Assembly: GCA_022486625.1 (NCBI GenBank)
Contig: JAKVKH010000027.1
Coordinates: 1-48,618 of the forward strand
DNA length: 48,618 nt
DNA from: Butyrivibrio sp.
GTDB taxonomy: Bacteria > Bacillota > Clostridia > Lachnospirales > Lachnospiraceae
Direction of reading: 5' to 3'
Shown here: piece after piece, positions 26,334 to 34,740 of the stretch
How positions within the stretch are numbered: position 1 is the first letter of the stretch
Layout: every line of letters begins with the position of its first letter
The notes under the pieces: model-generated
Told to the model about the DNA's origin: nothing
Databases searched by the model: none
The model's input: only the letters and a program-made list of their open reading frames with translations
Position numbers and translations under genes: made by a program

Positions 26334-26972
26334 ATGAAACTTAAATATTATCTTCGAGGTCTTGGCATAGGGCTTATTATAGCGACAATTGTGATGGGAA
26401 TTCATTCAGGAAGCAGCTCATCCTCACCGTCTGATGCGGAAATCAGACAAAGAGCAGAGGCGCTGGGGATGATAGATGGAGCGATGCTTTCGGATCAGGC
26501 AGACGGAGGGAATGCAGGTGAATCGCACAAAGATGACGCTTCATCCGCTCAGACGGTGGATACGGCAGGAAAAGAAGTATCTGAAGAAAACAACAAAGGG
26601 CAGTCTGTATCAGCTGCATCTGCTTCAGAAATGGCTTCGGAAACGCAGACGCAGTCAGGAGCATCGGAATCTGCTTCAGAAAGTTCTGCGGTTTCTGCGG
26701 CTGGAGAAGACCGTTCACAGGTCGTATCCACAGGTAAAACGGCTGAAAGTACAGCTTCTGAAGAACCTTCGGAAACCAAAGTCGTGATTCCGGGCGGAGC
26801 AGGTTCAGACAGTGTATGCAGTACGCTTGAGAGTGCAGGGGTGATTGATTCAGGAAATACATTCAACCGTTACCTGATTGACAGGGGACTGGACAGAAAA
26901 ATCAAGTCGGGAACCAAGACAATTCCTGCAGGTGCAACGTATGAAGACATTGCATCCATCATAACCAGATGA
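26334..26972 (+). CDS. Membrane-anchored protein with MltG-like (LysM-like) C-terminal segment
   Basis: A membrane anchor (about residues 6-24) is followed by a Ser/Ala/Glu-rich spacer (about 60-150) and a compact C-terminal segment of about 60 residues. That segment, with VVIPGGAGSDSVCSTLESAG and ending TIPAGATYEDIASIITR, resembles the LysM-like domain at the N-terminus of endolytic transglycosylase MltG/YceG. The catalytic MltG domain is absent, so cell-wall binding is more likely than cutting. It is the last gene before the operon terminator. A role in anchoring flagella at the wall is speculation. Confidence 0.65.
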   Translation: MKLKYYLRGLGIGLIIATIVMGIHSGSSSSSPSDAEIRQRAEALGMIDGAMLSDQADGGNAGESHKDDASSAQTVDTAGKEVSEENNKGQSVSAASASEMASETQTQSGASESASESSAVSAAGEDRSQVVSTGKTAESTASEEPSETKVVIPGGAGSDSVCSTLESAGVIDSGNTFNRYLIDRGLDRKIKSGTKTIPAGATYEDIASIITR

Positions 26973-26977
26973 GTACG

Positions 26978-27019
26978 GATGACAGGCATGATCAGTAAAA
27001 AATGCTTGTCATCTTTTTT
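26978..27019 (+). terminator. Rho-independent terminator at the end of the flagellar operon
   Basis: GATGACAGGCAT at 26978-26989 pairs with ATGCTTGTCATC at 27002-27013 (one G-T pair), followed by six T. It starts six bases after the last flagellar gene. Confidence 0.9.
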
Positions 27020-27034
27020 ACTTTGTGATAATAT
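27006..27034 (+). promoter_or_regulatory. Predicted promoter for rpsB-tsf, overlapping the terminator
   Basis: TTGTCA at 27006-27011 lies inside the terminator stem. A -10 candidate, TAATAT at 27029-27034, is 17 bases on; GATAAT at 27027-27032 with an upstream TG (27024-27025) gives an alternative extended -10. A further TTGACA at 27069-27074 with a weak TATGTA at 27091-27096 is a second option. Sequence prediction only. Confidence 0.4.
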
Positions 27035-27059
27035 GGAAAAGCTGTGACAAAGGTCGCAG

Positions 27060-27076
27060 TCTGTCAAATTGACAGA
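27060..27076 (+). promoter_or_regulatory. 17-base inverted repeat in the rpsB upstream region
   Basis: TCTGTCAA-A-TTGACAGA is a perfect inverted repeat with 8-base arms and one central base. It either forms the first hairpin of the rpsB leader or, if the TTGACA within it is a -35 box, an operator covering that box. Confidence 0.4.
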
Positions 27077-27100
27077 ACATAGAAATCACGTATGTACCGT

Positions 27101-27180
27101 TCTGTTTCCGGTGTTGCACGAAGCGTGCAATCAAAACAGAGCTTACTGCAGAGGTAACGCCCTTTTGCAGACAGATAAGC
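27101..27180 (+). promoter_or_regulatory. Structured rpsB leader: two nested hairpins
   Basis: First element: TCTGTTT (27101-27107) pairs with AAACAGA (27134-27140) and encloses TTGCACG (27114-27120) paired with CGTGCAA (27124-27130). Second element, directly adjacent: GCTTA (27141-27145) pairs with TAAGC (27176-27180) and encloses CTGCA (27146-27150) paired with TGCAG (27166-27170). All arms are perfect. The second ends about 28 bases before the GGAGG site of rpsB. Ribosomal protein operons are often controlled through such leaders; binding of S2 here is inferred. No T run follows, so translational control fits better than attenuation. Confidence 0.55.
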
Positions 27181-27219
27181 CAAGGACATACGGAAGAAAA
27201 ACCACATGGAGGTAATATC

Positions 27220-27963
27220 ATGAGCGTTGTTAGTATGAAGCAGTTACTTGAAGCAGGTGTTCATTTCGGACATCAGACCAGAAGATGGAACCCTAAAATG
27301 GCTCCTTATATCTTCACAGAGAGAAATGGTATTCATATCATTGATCTTCAGAAGTCAGTTGTAAAGGTTGACGAAGCTTACAAAGCAGTTTTTGAAATTG
27401 CTGAGCAGGGCGGTACAATCCTTTTTGTTGGAACAAAGAAGCAGGCGCAGGATGCTGTTAAGACAGAAGCTGAGCGTTGCGGTATGTACTATGTAAATGA
27501 AAGATGGCTTGGCGGTATGCTGACCAACTTCAGAACCATCCAGAGCAGAATCGAGAGACTTAAGAAGATCGAGAAGATGCAGGAAGACGGAACATTTGAT
27601 GTTCTGCCGAAGAAGGAAGTAGCCGGACTCAAGAAGGAACTTGACAAACTGAGCAAGAACCTTGGCGGTATCAGAGACATGAAGAGAATTCCGGACGCAA
27701 TCTTTGTTGTAGATCCCAAGAAGGAAAGAATCTGCGTACAGGAAGCTCAGACACTTGGAATCACACTGATCGGTATCGGTGATACTAACTGTGATCCTGA
27801 AGAACTTGACTATATCATCCCTGGTAACGATGATGCAATCAGAGCCGTTAAACTGATCGTTGGCAAGATGGCAGATGCTGTAATCGAAGCTAAGCAGGGT
27901 GCTGAAGCTGCAACAGCTCAGGAAGAAGTTTCTGAAGAAGCAGAAGCAGTTGAAAACAACTAA
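27220..27963 (+). CDS. rpsB: 30S ribosomal protein S2
   Basis: S2 binds at the head-body junction of the small subunit together with S1/bS21-side elements. The 247-residue protein shows the family sequence, including [35 protein letters not shown] and the acidic C-terminal tail. ATGGAGG precedes the ATG at the right distance. tsf follows after 38 bases, the near-universal pairing. Confidence 0.98.
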   Translation: MSVVSMKQLLEAGVHFGHQTRRWNPKMAPYIFTERNGIHIIDLQKSVVKVDEAYKAVFEIAEQGGTILFVGTKKQAQDAVKTEAERCGMYYVNERWLGGMLTNFRTIQSRIERLKKIEKMQEDGTFDVLPKKEVAGLKKELDKLSKNLGGIRDMKRIPDAIFVVDPKKERICVQEAQTLGITLIGIGDTNCDPEELDYIIPGNDDAIRAVKLIVGKMADAVIEAKQGAEAATAQEEVSEEAEAVENN

Positions 27964-28001
27964 TTGACGAATATTTCATTGATATAGAGAGGAACAGTAT
28001 A

Positions 28002-28955
28002 ATGGCTATCACAGCAGCAATGGTAAAAGAATTACGTGAGTCAACCGGTGCCGGCATGATGGAATGCAAAAAGGCACTGACTGAGACAGACGGAAATATG
28101 GACGAGGCAGTTGAGTTCCTGAGAAAGAACGGTCAGGCAAAGGCTGAGAAAAAGGCAAGCAGAATCGCAGCAGAAGGTCTTACAAGAATTGCTGTGAAGG
28201 ATGATAAGACAGCAGCAGTTGTTGAGGTTAATTCCGAGACAGATTTCGTTGCACAGAATGAAAAATTCCAGGCATTTGTTGAAGCAGTTGCAAAGCAGGC
28301 TGTTGACGGCGATGCAGCAGATATGGATGCATTCATGGCTGAGAAATGGGAGCAGAATTCTGAAGAAACAGTTCAGGAGGCTCTTGTGGAGATCACAGCA
28401 GTAATCAGCGAGAAGCTGAGCATCCGTCGTTTTGAGAAGATCACAGCATCCAATGGTATTGTTGTTCCTTATCTTCACGGTGCAGGCAGAATTGCAGTTC
28501 TTGTAGAAGCCGAGACTGATGTTGTCAATGATGACATCAAGGAAGCAATGAAGAATGTAGCAATGCAGGTTGCAGCTCTGAATCCGAAGTATGTTGATAT
28601 GAACGATGTTTCTGAAGAATACAGAAATCATGAGAAGGAAATTCTTCTTGCTCAGGCGCTGAACGAGAACAATGAACTTCCTGAAGACAAGAGAAAGCCG
28701 CAGCAGATCATTGAGAAGATGCTGATTGGCCGTCTGAACAAAGAGCTGAAGGAGATCTGCCTGAATGAGCAGGTTTATGTAAAGGCTGAAGATGGCAAGC
28801 AGACGGTAGCTCAGTATGTTGCTCAGGTTGCAAAGCAGAACAATGCAAATCTTTCTGTAAAGAGATTTGTTCGTTTTGAGACCGGTGAAGGTATTGAAAA
28901 GAAAAATGAAAACTTTGCAGAAGAAGTTGCAAAGCAGGCAGGAATGACAAAGTAA
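28002..28955 (+). CDS. tsf: Translation elongation factor Ts
   Basis: EF-Ts regenerates EF-Tu-GTP. The 317-residue protein has the N-terminal UBA-like helix set with RESTGAGMMECKKALTE and the EF-Tu contact motif SETDFVAQNEKF. Two dimerisation subdomains follow. Cotranscribed with rpsB and closed by the terminator at 28996. Confidence 0.98.
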   Translation: MAITAAMVKELRESTGAGMMECKKALTETDGNMDEAVEFLRKNGQAKAEKKASRIAAEGLTRIAVKDDKTAAVVEVNSETDFVAQNEKFQAFVEAVAKQAVDGDAADMDAFMAEKWEQNSEETVQEALVEITAVISEKLSIRRFEKITASNGIVVPYLHGAGRIAVLVEAETDVVNDDIKEAMKNVAMQVAALNPKYVDMNDVSEEYRNHEKEILLAQALNENNELPEDKRKPQQIIEKMLIGRLNKELKEICLNEQVYVKAEDGKQTVAQYVAQVAKQNNANLSVKRFVRFETGEGIEKKNENFAEEVAKQAGMTK

Positions 28956-28995
28956 TAAAATCGAAAGATACTTTGTGTTTCGGTTTAATTTCATG

Positions 28996-29032
28996 AAGAG
29001 GTTCCGGTTTTTGGCCGGAGCCTCTTTCTTTT
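28996..29032 (+). terminator. Rho-independent terminator after tsf
   Basis: AAGAGGTTCCGG at 28996-29007 pairs with CCGGAGCCTCTT at 29015-29026 (one wobble) and runs into TTTCTTTT. Confidence 0.88.
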
Positions 29033-29102
29033 ACAGGTAAAATGTTATAAGATAAATAAGTGTGATTTTTGAACTTATGAAGTAAAGGGAGCGTTTATTG
29101 GC

Positions 29103-29888
29103 ATGGAACCGGTAATGATTAAAGGTGTTAAGTCCGGAATCGTTCTTGTTCTGGATTCGGGGATTCCCTTTGAACAGCTGAAAGAGGATATCGTTCAGAA
29201 GTTTACGGAAGCATCGGCATTTCTTGGAAAGTCAAAAATGGGGCTTATGGTTCGGGGGCGCCTTCTGACAGAAGAACAGGAAGCGGAAGTCCTGAAAATT
29301 ATTGCAGCACATACGGATGTAGATATTGTATGTGTGATGAAAGAGGACGGAAGTCTGGATCAGACGTTTGAAAAATATGTGGCGCAGCGTAAAAAGGCAG
29401 GCAGCGATTTACCAGTGCATGCAGCACCTGCGGTATCACAGCCAGTGATATCGAGCGCGGGAACTGTACTAGGGCAGGCAGCAGTTCCATCATCAGGAAA
29501 TGCGCTGATTTATAAAGGAAATGTCAGGTCTGGTCAGTCGATTCGTTCTGAACACAGTCTGATTATTCTTGGAGATGTTAATCCTGGTGGAAATCTGGTT
29601 TCAGATGGAAGCATTTTTGTAATGGGTTCACTTCTTGGAAATGCATTTGCAGGAGCAACAGGGAATCAGGATGCATTTATCATGGCAAATGATTTTCATC
29701 CGCTGCAGGTAAGAATCTCTGATGCGATTGCAGTATCTCCGAATGAAGAAGGCGGGAGAAGCGGAAAGTTTCTGGGAAAACATAACCGCAATATTATCAG
29801 AGGGCCTGAGGTTGCTTATCTTGTTTCGGGTCAGATTGCAAGAAGTGCATATACGGATCAGTTTGTTAAGGAAAATCATTTTTTCTGA
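29103..29888 (+). CDS. minC: Septum site-determining protein MinC
   Basis: MinC blocks FtsZ assembly away from mid-cell. The 261 residues have an N-terminal FtsZ-inhibiting domain (about 1-100) and a C-terminal MinD-binding beta-helix domain (about 135-235), with YKGNVRSGQSIRSEHSLIIL and GDVNPGGNLVSDGSIFVMG. The Pro/Ala/Ser linker is about 30 residues. AAAGGGAG lies upstream. The AT-rich 70 bases between the tsf terminator and this gene probably hold the promoter, but no clear box stands out. Confidence 0.95.
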   Translation: MEPVMIKGVKSGIVLVLDSGIPFEQLKEDIVQKFTEASAFLGKSKMGLMVRGRLLTEEQEAEVLKIIAAHTDVDIVCVMKEDGSLDQTFEKYVAQRKKAGSDLPVHAAPAVSQPVISSAGTVLGQAAVPSSGNALIYKGNVRSGQSIRSEHSLIILGDVNPGGNLVSDGSIFVMGSLLGNAFAGATGNQDAFIMANDFHPLQVRISDAIAVSPNEEGGRSGKFLGKHNRNIIRGPEVAYLVSGQIARSAYTDQFVKENHFF

Positions 29889-29923
29889 AGATATTTTATA
29901 AACCATAATTGGAGGAAATCAGA

Positions 29924-30718
29924 ATGGGAGAAGTTATTGTAATCACATCAGGAAAGGGAGGCGTAGGAAAGACTACAACGACAGCTAATGTCGGAACAGG
30001 TCTTTCCATGCTGAATAAGAAAGTTGTACTGGTAGATACTGATATCGGACTGCGTAATCTGGATGTAGTCCTCGGTCTTGAAAATCGTATCGTGTACAAT
30101 CTGGTAGATATTGTGGAAGGAAACTGCAAATTAAAGCAGGCAATGATCAAGAACAAGGATAATGATAATCTGTATCTGATTGCAGCCGCACAGCAGAGAG
30201 ACAAGACCAGTGTAACACCGGAGCAGATGAAGAAGCTGACACAGGAACTTAAGGCAGAGTTCGATTATGTTATTATTGATTGCCCGGCAGGAATTGAGCA
30301 GGGATTTAAAAATGCAATTGCGGGTGCGGACAGAGCGATTATCGTTACAACACCTGAAGTATCTGCAGTAAGAGATGCAGACCGTATCATTGGTCTGCTG
30401 GAAGCAGATGAAATGAAACAGACACAGCTGGTTGTTAACAGACTTCGTCCGGATATGGTAAAACGGGGAGATATGATGTCAGCAGATGATGTGGTAGATG
30501 TTCTTCGCGTAGACCTGCTGGGCATTGTACCAGATGATGAAGATGTTGTTGTAGCTACCAACCGTGGCGAGCCGCTTGTCGGAGACAGCAAGTCTCTTGC
30601 AGGACAGGCATATATGAATGTCTGCCGCAGAATCACAGGAGAGCAGGTACCTTTCCTGGATCTGGAAGCAAAGAAGGGACTGTTCGGAACAATTGCCAGT
30701 GTATTCAAGAAGAAATAA
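29924..30718 (+). CDS. minD: Septum site-determining ATPase MinD
   Basis: MinD recruits MinC to the membrane. From the ATG at 29924, behind GGAGG at 29911-29915, the protein has 264 residues and begins MGEVIVITSGKGGVGKTTTT with the deviant Walker A motif. DTDIGLRNLDVVLGLENR follows. The C-terminus carries an amphipathic, Lys-rich membrane-targeting helix (KKGLFGTIASVFKKK). It is distinct from FlhG at 15759-16658. Confidence 0.97.
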   Translation: MGEVIVITSGKGGVGKTTTTANVGTGLSMLNKKVVLVDTDIGLRNLDVVLGLENRIVYNLVDIVEGNCKLKQAMIKNKDNDNLYLIAAAQQRDKTSVTPEQMKKLTQELKAEFDYVIIDCPAGIEQGFKNAIAGADRAIIVTTPEVSAVRDADRIIGLLEADEMKQTQLVVNRLRPDMVKRGDMMSADDVVDVLRVDLLGIVPDDEDVVVATNRGEPLVGDSKSLAGQAYMNVCRRITGEQVPFLDLEAKKGLFGTIASVFKKK

Positions 30719-30732
30719 AGGGGAGAAATGCG

Positions 30733-31011
30733 ATGAAACTGTCAGATATTTTTAAAAAGAAAAATTCAGGTGACGTTGCCAAAGATCGTCTGAAGATGGT
30801 TCTGGTATCTGATCGGTCCTCATGCTCTCCTGAAATCATGGATCGGATCAAGAACGATATCATTGAAGTGCTTTCAAAATATGCGGAGATCGATCAGGAT
30901 GGTCTGGACATTAAGATCACTGAGATGGAAACAGATGATAAGGGTACAAAATCTGTACCTGCGCTGTATGCGAATATTCCTATCCGCAATATGCATCACA
31001 CGGCAAAATAG
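30733..31011 (+). CDS. minE: Cell division topological specificity factor MinE
   Basis: MinE stimulates MinD ATPase and drives release from the membrane. The 92-residue protein has the N-terminal membrane and MinD-contact part (KDRLKMVLVSDRSSCSPEIM) and the C-terminal dimer domain (VLSKYAEIDQDGLDIKI). A minE with minC and minD points to an oscillating Min system, found in some Clostridia but not in Bacillus subtilis. Confidence 0.95.
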   Translation: MKLSDIFKKKNSGDVAKDRLKMVLVSDRSSCSPEIMDRIKNDIIEVLSKYAEIDQDGLDIKITEMETDDKGTKSVPALYANIPIRNMHHTAK

Positions 31012-31020
31012 AATTACAGG

Positions 31021-31051
31021 AGAGACAGCAGGCAGTCTGCTGTCTCTTTTT
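31021..31051 (+). terminator. Rho-independent terminator after minE
   Basis: AGAGACAGCAG at 31021-31031 pairs perfectly with CTGCTGTCTCT at 31037-31047 across a five-base loop and is followed by T residues. It starts nine bases after minE. Confidence 0.93.
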
Positions 31052-31082
31052 GAACATGGAGAGTTTGCAGAACCGTTTTTTA

Positions 31083-31107
31083 CCGAAAGAGCTTCAGCGT
31101 CTTTCGG
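31083..31107 (+). promoter_or_regulatory. Hairpin in front of the P-type ATPase gene
   Basis: CCGAAAGA at 31083-31090 pairs perfectly with TCTTTCGG at 31100-31107. The stem ends about six bases before the GAGGATG ribosome binding site. No T run follows. It could tune translation of the transporter; no known metal riboswitch pattern was recognised. Confidence 0.35.
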
Positions 31108-31125
31108 ACTGATGAGGATGATAAA

Positions 31126-33534
31126 ATGACAGGTTTGACTTCAGAACAGGCAAGAGAAGCAGCACGGCAGGGATATGCAAATGTTCAGGCCGATAATACA
31201 CAGAAAACAACAAAGGATATTCTGAAAGAAAACATTCTGACTTATTTCAATCTTATTTTTCTGATTCTGACCATATTACTGATCGTGGCAGGTTCGTTCA
31301 GAAGCCTTACATTTTTACCGGTGATTATTGCCAATATGCTGATCGGTATTTTTCAGGAACTGAGAGCCAAAAAGATTCTGGATCGTCTTTCTGTGCTGAA
31401 TGAACCAACGGTATGTGTACTCAGGGATGGTGAAGAGCGGATCTTAAAGACACAGGATGTGGTACTTGGAGATGTCATTGTACTCCGGGCAGGCAATCAG
31501 ATCTGTGCGGATGCAGTGGTGCTTGACGGTGAAGTGGCAGTTAATGAGGCACTTCTGACCGGTGAAGCTGATGAAATCACCAAAATGCGGGACGCAGAAC
31601 TTATGAGCGGAAGCTTTATTGTATCCGGAGAATGTCTTGCCAGACTGACCAGAGTGGGTGCAAATTCCTATATTTCCAGACTTACGCTGAAAGCAAAGAA
31701 AATGTCTTCAATTGAACAGTCGGAAATGATTCGCTCTATTAACAGACTTGTTATTGCGGCAGGCATTGCCATCATTCCGATTGGAATTACTCTGTTTGCA
31801 CAGGGAATGATACAGGGGAATTCTTTCAGTGAAAGTGTCACATCAATGGTGGCAGCAGTGATCGGAATGATTCCGGAAGGCCTGTATCTGCTGGTAAGCA
31901 TTGCACTTGCCATGAGCGCAGCCAGACTTGCGATGAACAAAATTATGCTGCATGACATGAAGAGCATTGAAACACTGGCGCGTGTAGATGTACTGTGCGT
32001 GGATAAAACGGGAACTATTACGGATAACAGTATGCTGGTGGCAGATGCAGTTCCGGCAGAGAATCTTTCCAAAGAAGAAAATGACAGAATCCGCAGACTG
32101 ATCGGTGACTATATCAATACACTTCCGGATGATAACATCACGATGAAGGCGCTGGAGGATTATTTCCAGACGGTTGGAAATAAAAAATGTATTTCCTATC
32201 TGCCCTTTTCTTCCAGATATAAATACAGCAGTGTTCAGTTTGAAAACGGAACCTATCTGATGGGGGCACCGGAGATCATTCTGCGTGATCAGTATGAGAG
32301 GTGGAAAGATCTGGTAAACGGGTATGCACAGAAAGGACTCAGAGTTCTGGTATTTGCTCAGTACAAAGCAAATGCACCGGAAAATTCAGAAGTAAAAGAG
32401 ACATCTGCAGAGTCAGTACCGGTGCCCAGACAGGGACTTTCCGGCGGCAGGGCTGTTCCGCTGATGTTTATTCTGCTGCAGAATCCGATTCGGGCAAATG
32501 CAGCGGAGACATTTGCCTATTTTGTTAAACAGGGTGTAGAAGTAAAGGTGATTTCCGGAGATAATCCGGTGACGGTTTCTGAAGTGGCGAGACGCGCCGG
32601 AATTCTGAATGCAGACCGGTATGTGGATGCAACAAAGCTTCGTGATGATGCGGATATCCGTGAGGCAGTCAGGGCATGTACAGTATTTGGAAGAGTAACA
32701 CCGGAACAGAAGCAGAAAATTATCAGGGCGATCAAACGGGATGGCAGGACAGTGGCGATGACCGGGGATGGCGTCAATGATATTCTGGCTATGAAGGATG
32801 CAGACTGTTCCGTTGCCATGGCGGCAGGATCGGATGCAGCAGTTCAGGCGGCACAGGTGGTGCTTCTGGATTCGGATTTTTCGCATATGCCGCAGATCGT
32901 TTCCGAAGGAAGACGTAATATCAATAACATTGAACGTTCTTCCACGCTGTTTCTTGTGAAAAATATTTTTTCACTTTTGCTGTCGGTTTTCGCCATCATT
33001 AATGTGTGGAATTATCCGCTTCAGCCTTCACAGATTTCACTGATCAGCATGTTTAATATTGGCATTCCGGCGTTTTTCCTCGCCATGGAACCCAATACAA
33101 AGAAAATTTCAGGAAGGTTTATGCTGAAAGTATTGCTGAAAGCCATGCCGGCGGCACTTACGGACTTTTTTGCCATTGCGGCACTGGTGGTGTTCGGAAG
33201 TACATTTGGTGTATCCGCATCAGATGTTTCTGTGGCAGCAACTTTCCTTCTGGCGATTGTCGGATTTATGATTCTGGCAAGAATCTGTATTCCAATCAAC
33301 AGATACAGAACAGGCGTCATGATTGGCTGCATTATCGGTCTGGCGTTTACGGCATATTTCTTCAGCAGTCTTTTTTCCATTACATATATTTCTACAGAGT
33401 GCATTATGCTGTTTGTCCTGTTTGCAATTGCGACAGAGCCATGTATGCGTTATCTGACGACGCTTTTCGAATATATTGAGGAAAAGGCACAACATTATCT
33501 GAAGAAAAAATACAGAGAAAAACAGAAGAACTGA
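31126..33534 (+). CDS. P-type cation-transporting ATPase, CtpE-like
   Basis: The 802-residue pump has all P-type ATPase landmarks: LLTGEADE in the actuator domain, the phosphorylated Asp293 in DKTGTITDNS, and TGDGVNDILAMKDADCS in the hinge. GMIPEGLYLL in membrane helix 4 resembles the P2-type ion site and the CtpE subgroup, for which calcium uptake has been reported in mycobacteria. The N-terminus has no heavy-metal CxxC domain, which argues against copper or zinc export. About ten membrane helices are visible. The substrate is inferred. It stands alone between a terminator and the CapA-like gene one base downstream. Confidence 0.88.
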   Translation: MTGLTSEQAREAARQGYANVQADNTQKTTKDILKENILTYFNLIFLILTILLIVAGSFRSLTFLPVIIANMLIGIFQELRAKKILDRLSVLNEPTVCVLRDGEERILKTQDVVLGDVIVLRAGNQICADAVVLDGEVAVNEALLTGEADEITKMRDAELMSGSFIVSGECLARLTRVGANSYISRLTLKAKKMSSIEQSEMIRSINRLVIAAGIAIIPIGITLFAQGMIQGNSFSESVTSMVAAVIGMIPEGLYLLVSIALAMSAARLAMNKIMLHDMKSIETLARVDVLCVDKTGTITDNSMLVADAVPAENLSKEENDRIRRLIGDYINTLPDDNITMKALEDYFQTVGNKKCISYLPFSSRYKYSSVQFENGTYLMGAPEIILRDQYERWKDLVNGYAQKGLRVLVFAQYKANAPENSEVKETSAESVPVPRQGLSGGRAVPLMFILLQNPIRANAAETFAYFVKQGVEVKVISGDNPVTVSEVARRAGILNADRYVDATKLRDDADIREAVRACTVFGRVTPEQKQKIIRAIKRDGRTVAMTGDGVNDILAMKDADCSVAMAAGSDAAVQAAQVVLLDSDFSHMPQIVSEGRRNINNIERSSTLFLVKNIFSLLLSVFAIINVWNYPLQPSQISLISMFNIGIPAFFLAMEPNTKKISGRFMLKVLLKAMPAALTDFFAIAALVVFGSTFGVSASDVSVAATFLLAIVGFMILARICIPINRYRTGVMIGCIIGLAFTAYFFSSLFSITYISTECIMLFVLFAIATEPCMRYLTTLFEYIEEKAQHYLKKKYREKQKN

Positions 33535-33553
33535 AATGAAAAAGGGAAAGATT

Positions 33554-34684
33554 ATGAGGGATAAGGGTATTCTGAAAATCTTTATGATGATACCGGCGTG
33601 TTTCCTGCTCAGTTTCTGCATGCAGACCTGCGTGCAGGCAAAGAGCACGGAAGCGGTACAGACGGCAGAAGCTGTCAGGGATGTTCCGGCAGGTGAAGAT
33701 CAGAAGATCACACTGGGATTTGCAGGGGATATCAATCTGGATGAGAACTGGGCGACTACGAAGTATATGGACCGGCAGAAGAACGGAATCAAAGACTGTT
33801 TTTCCGCAGATCTGATACAGCAGATGCAGCAGTTTGATCTTTTCATGCTGAACAATGAATTTACCTACAGCCGCAGAGGAACACCGTTAAATGGTAAGGC
33901 ATATACTTTCAGGGCAGATCCTTCAAGGGTCACGGATCTGAGTATTCTGGGAACGGATATTGTGCTTCTGGCGAATAATCACGTGTATGACTATGGCAGG
34001 GAAGCAATGCTGGATACTTTTGATACGTTGACGGCAGCGGGAATTCCTTTTGTGGGAGCCGGCAAAGATCTGAAGGAAGCATCGGCACCGGTTTATTTTA
34101 CCAGTAATGGATACCGGATTGCCTATGTGGCAGCATCCAGAGCGGAAAAATACAAGATGACGCCGCAGGCAACGGAAAGTGAGCCCGGAATACTGCGCTG
34201 TTATGATATGACGGTATTTCTGAATGAAATCCGGGAAGCGGCTTCACAGGCAGATTATGTTGTTGCAAGTGTGCACTGGGGAACCGAATACGATCATCAT
34301 GCATCAAAGCTTCAGCGAAAAATGGCGCAGCAAATGATTGATGCAGGGGCAGATGCCGTGATTGGGACACATCCGCATGTTCTGCAGGGAATGGAATATT
34401 ATAAGAAAAAGCCGATTATCTACAGCCTTGGAAATTTCTGGTTTAATGATAAAAATCTGTATACGGGAATGCTGGAACTGACTTTGGACGTACAGGAGAA
34501 GACAGGAGGGCCGCAGCTGATAAAAGTCAGGTTTATTCCCTGTACACAATATGATCTTGTTACAAAACAGGCGGAAAGCAGTAGCCTGAAACAGAAGATC
34601 CTGAATTCCGAGCAGAAGATATCTTTCGGGATTAAAATCGACAAAGACGGAACAGTACTCGATTCTGATGCATCTGATAAATAG
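33554..34684 (+). CDS. Secreted CapA-family (PGA_cap) metallophosphatase-like protein
   Basis: An N-terminal signal or anchor (about residues 5-30, FMMIPACFLLSFCMQTCVQA) is followed by the CapA/PgsA fold. Visible motifs are GFAGDINLDENW, LLANNHVYDYG, ASVHWGTEYDHH and VIGTHPHVLQGME, with the Asp, Asn and His residues of a metal-dependent phosphoesterase-like site. CapA members assist poly-gamma-glutamate synthesis or export, but no capB or capC lies here, so the substrate is unknown. I prefer the ATG at 33554, behind AAAGGGAAAG; an ATG at 33536 is possible. It follows the ATPase gene directly. Confidence 0.85.
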   Translation: MRDKGILKIFMMIPACFLLSFCMQTCVQAKSTEAVQTAEAVRDVPAGEDQKITLGFAGDINLDENWATTKYMDRQKNGIKDCFSADLIQQMQQFDLFMLNNEFTYSRRGTPLNGKAYTFRADPSRVTDLSILGTDIVLLANNHVYDYGREAMLDTFDTLTAAGIPFVGAGKDLKEASAPVYFTSNGYRIAYVAASRAEKYKMTPQATESEPGILRCYDMTVFLNEIREAASQADYVVASVHWGTEYDHHASKLQRKMAQQMIDAGADAVIGTHPHVLQGMEYYKKKPIIYSLGNFWFNDKNLYTGMLELTLDVQEKTGGPQLIKVRFIPCTQYDLVTKQAESSSLKQKILNSEQKISFGIKIDKDGTVLDSDASDK

Positions 34685-34703
34685 ATAAAAGCGAAAACAG
34701 CGG

Positions 34704-34732
34704 TTGACTTAATAAGTTTATAGAAATATAAT
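34704..34732 (+). promoter_or_regulatory. Strong predicted sigma-A promoter upstream of the hydrogenase operon
   Basis: TTGACT at 34704-34709 and TATAAT at 34727-34732 are exactly 17 bases apart in AT-rich DNA. The expected transcript start (about 34738-34740) coincides with the beginning of a 9-bp hairpin. It would drive the metal-sensor gene and the ech-hyp genes. Confidence 0.65.
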
Positions 34733-34740
34733 AATCTGTG

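Noticed and set aside
26334..26972. Full endolytic transglycosylase MltG
   Set aside because: Only the LysM-like segment is recognisable; the catalytic domain is missing and the protein is too short.
28041..28994. Reverse-strand open frame covering tsf
   Set aside because: Mirror of a certain gene; product is Cys/Leu/Phe-rich without recognisable domains.
31126..33534. Copper or nickel export ATPase linked to the nearby metal sensor
   Set aside because: There is no CxxC metal-binding domain and no CPx motif in membrane helix 4; PEGL there points to the P2/CtpE type.
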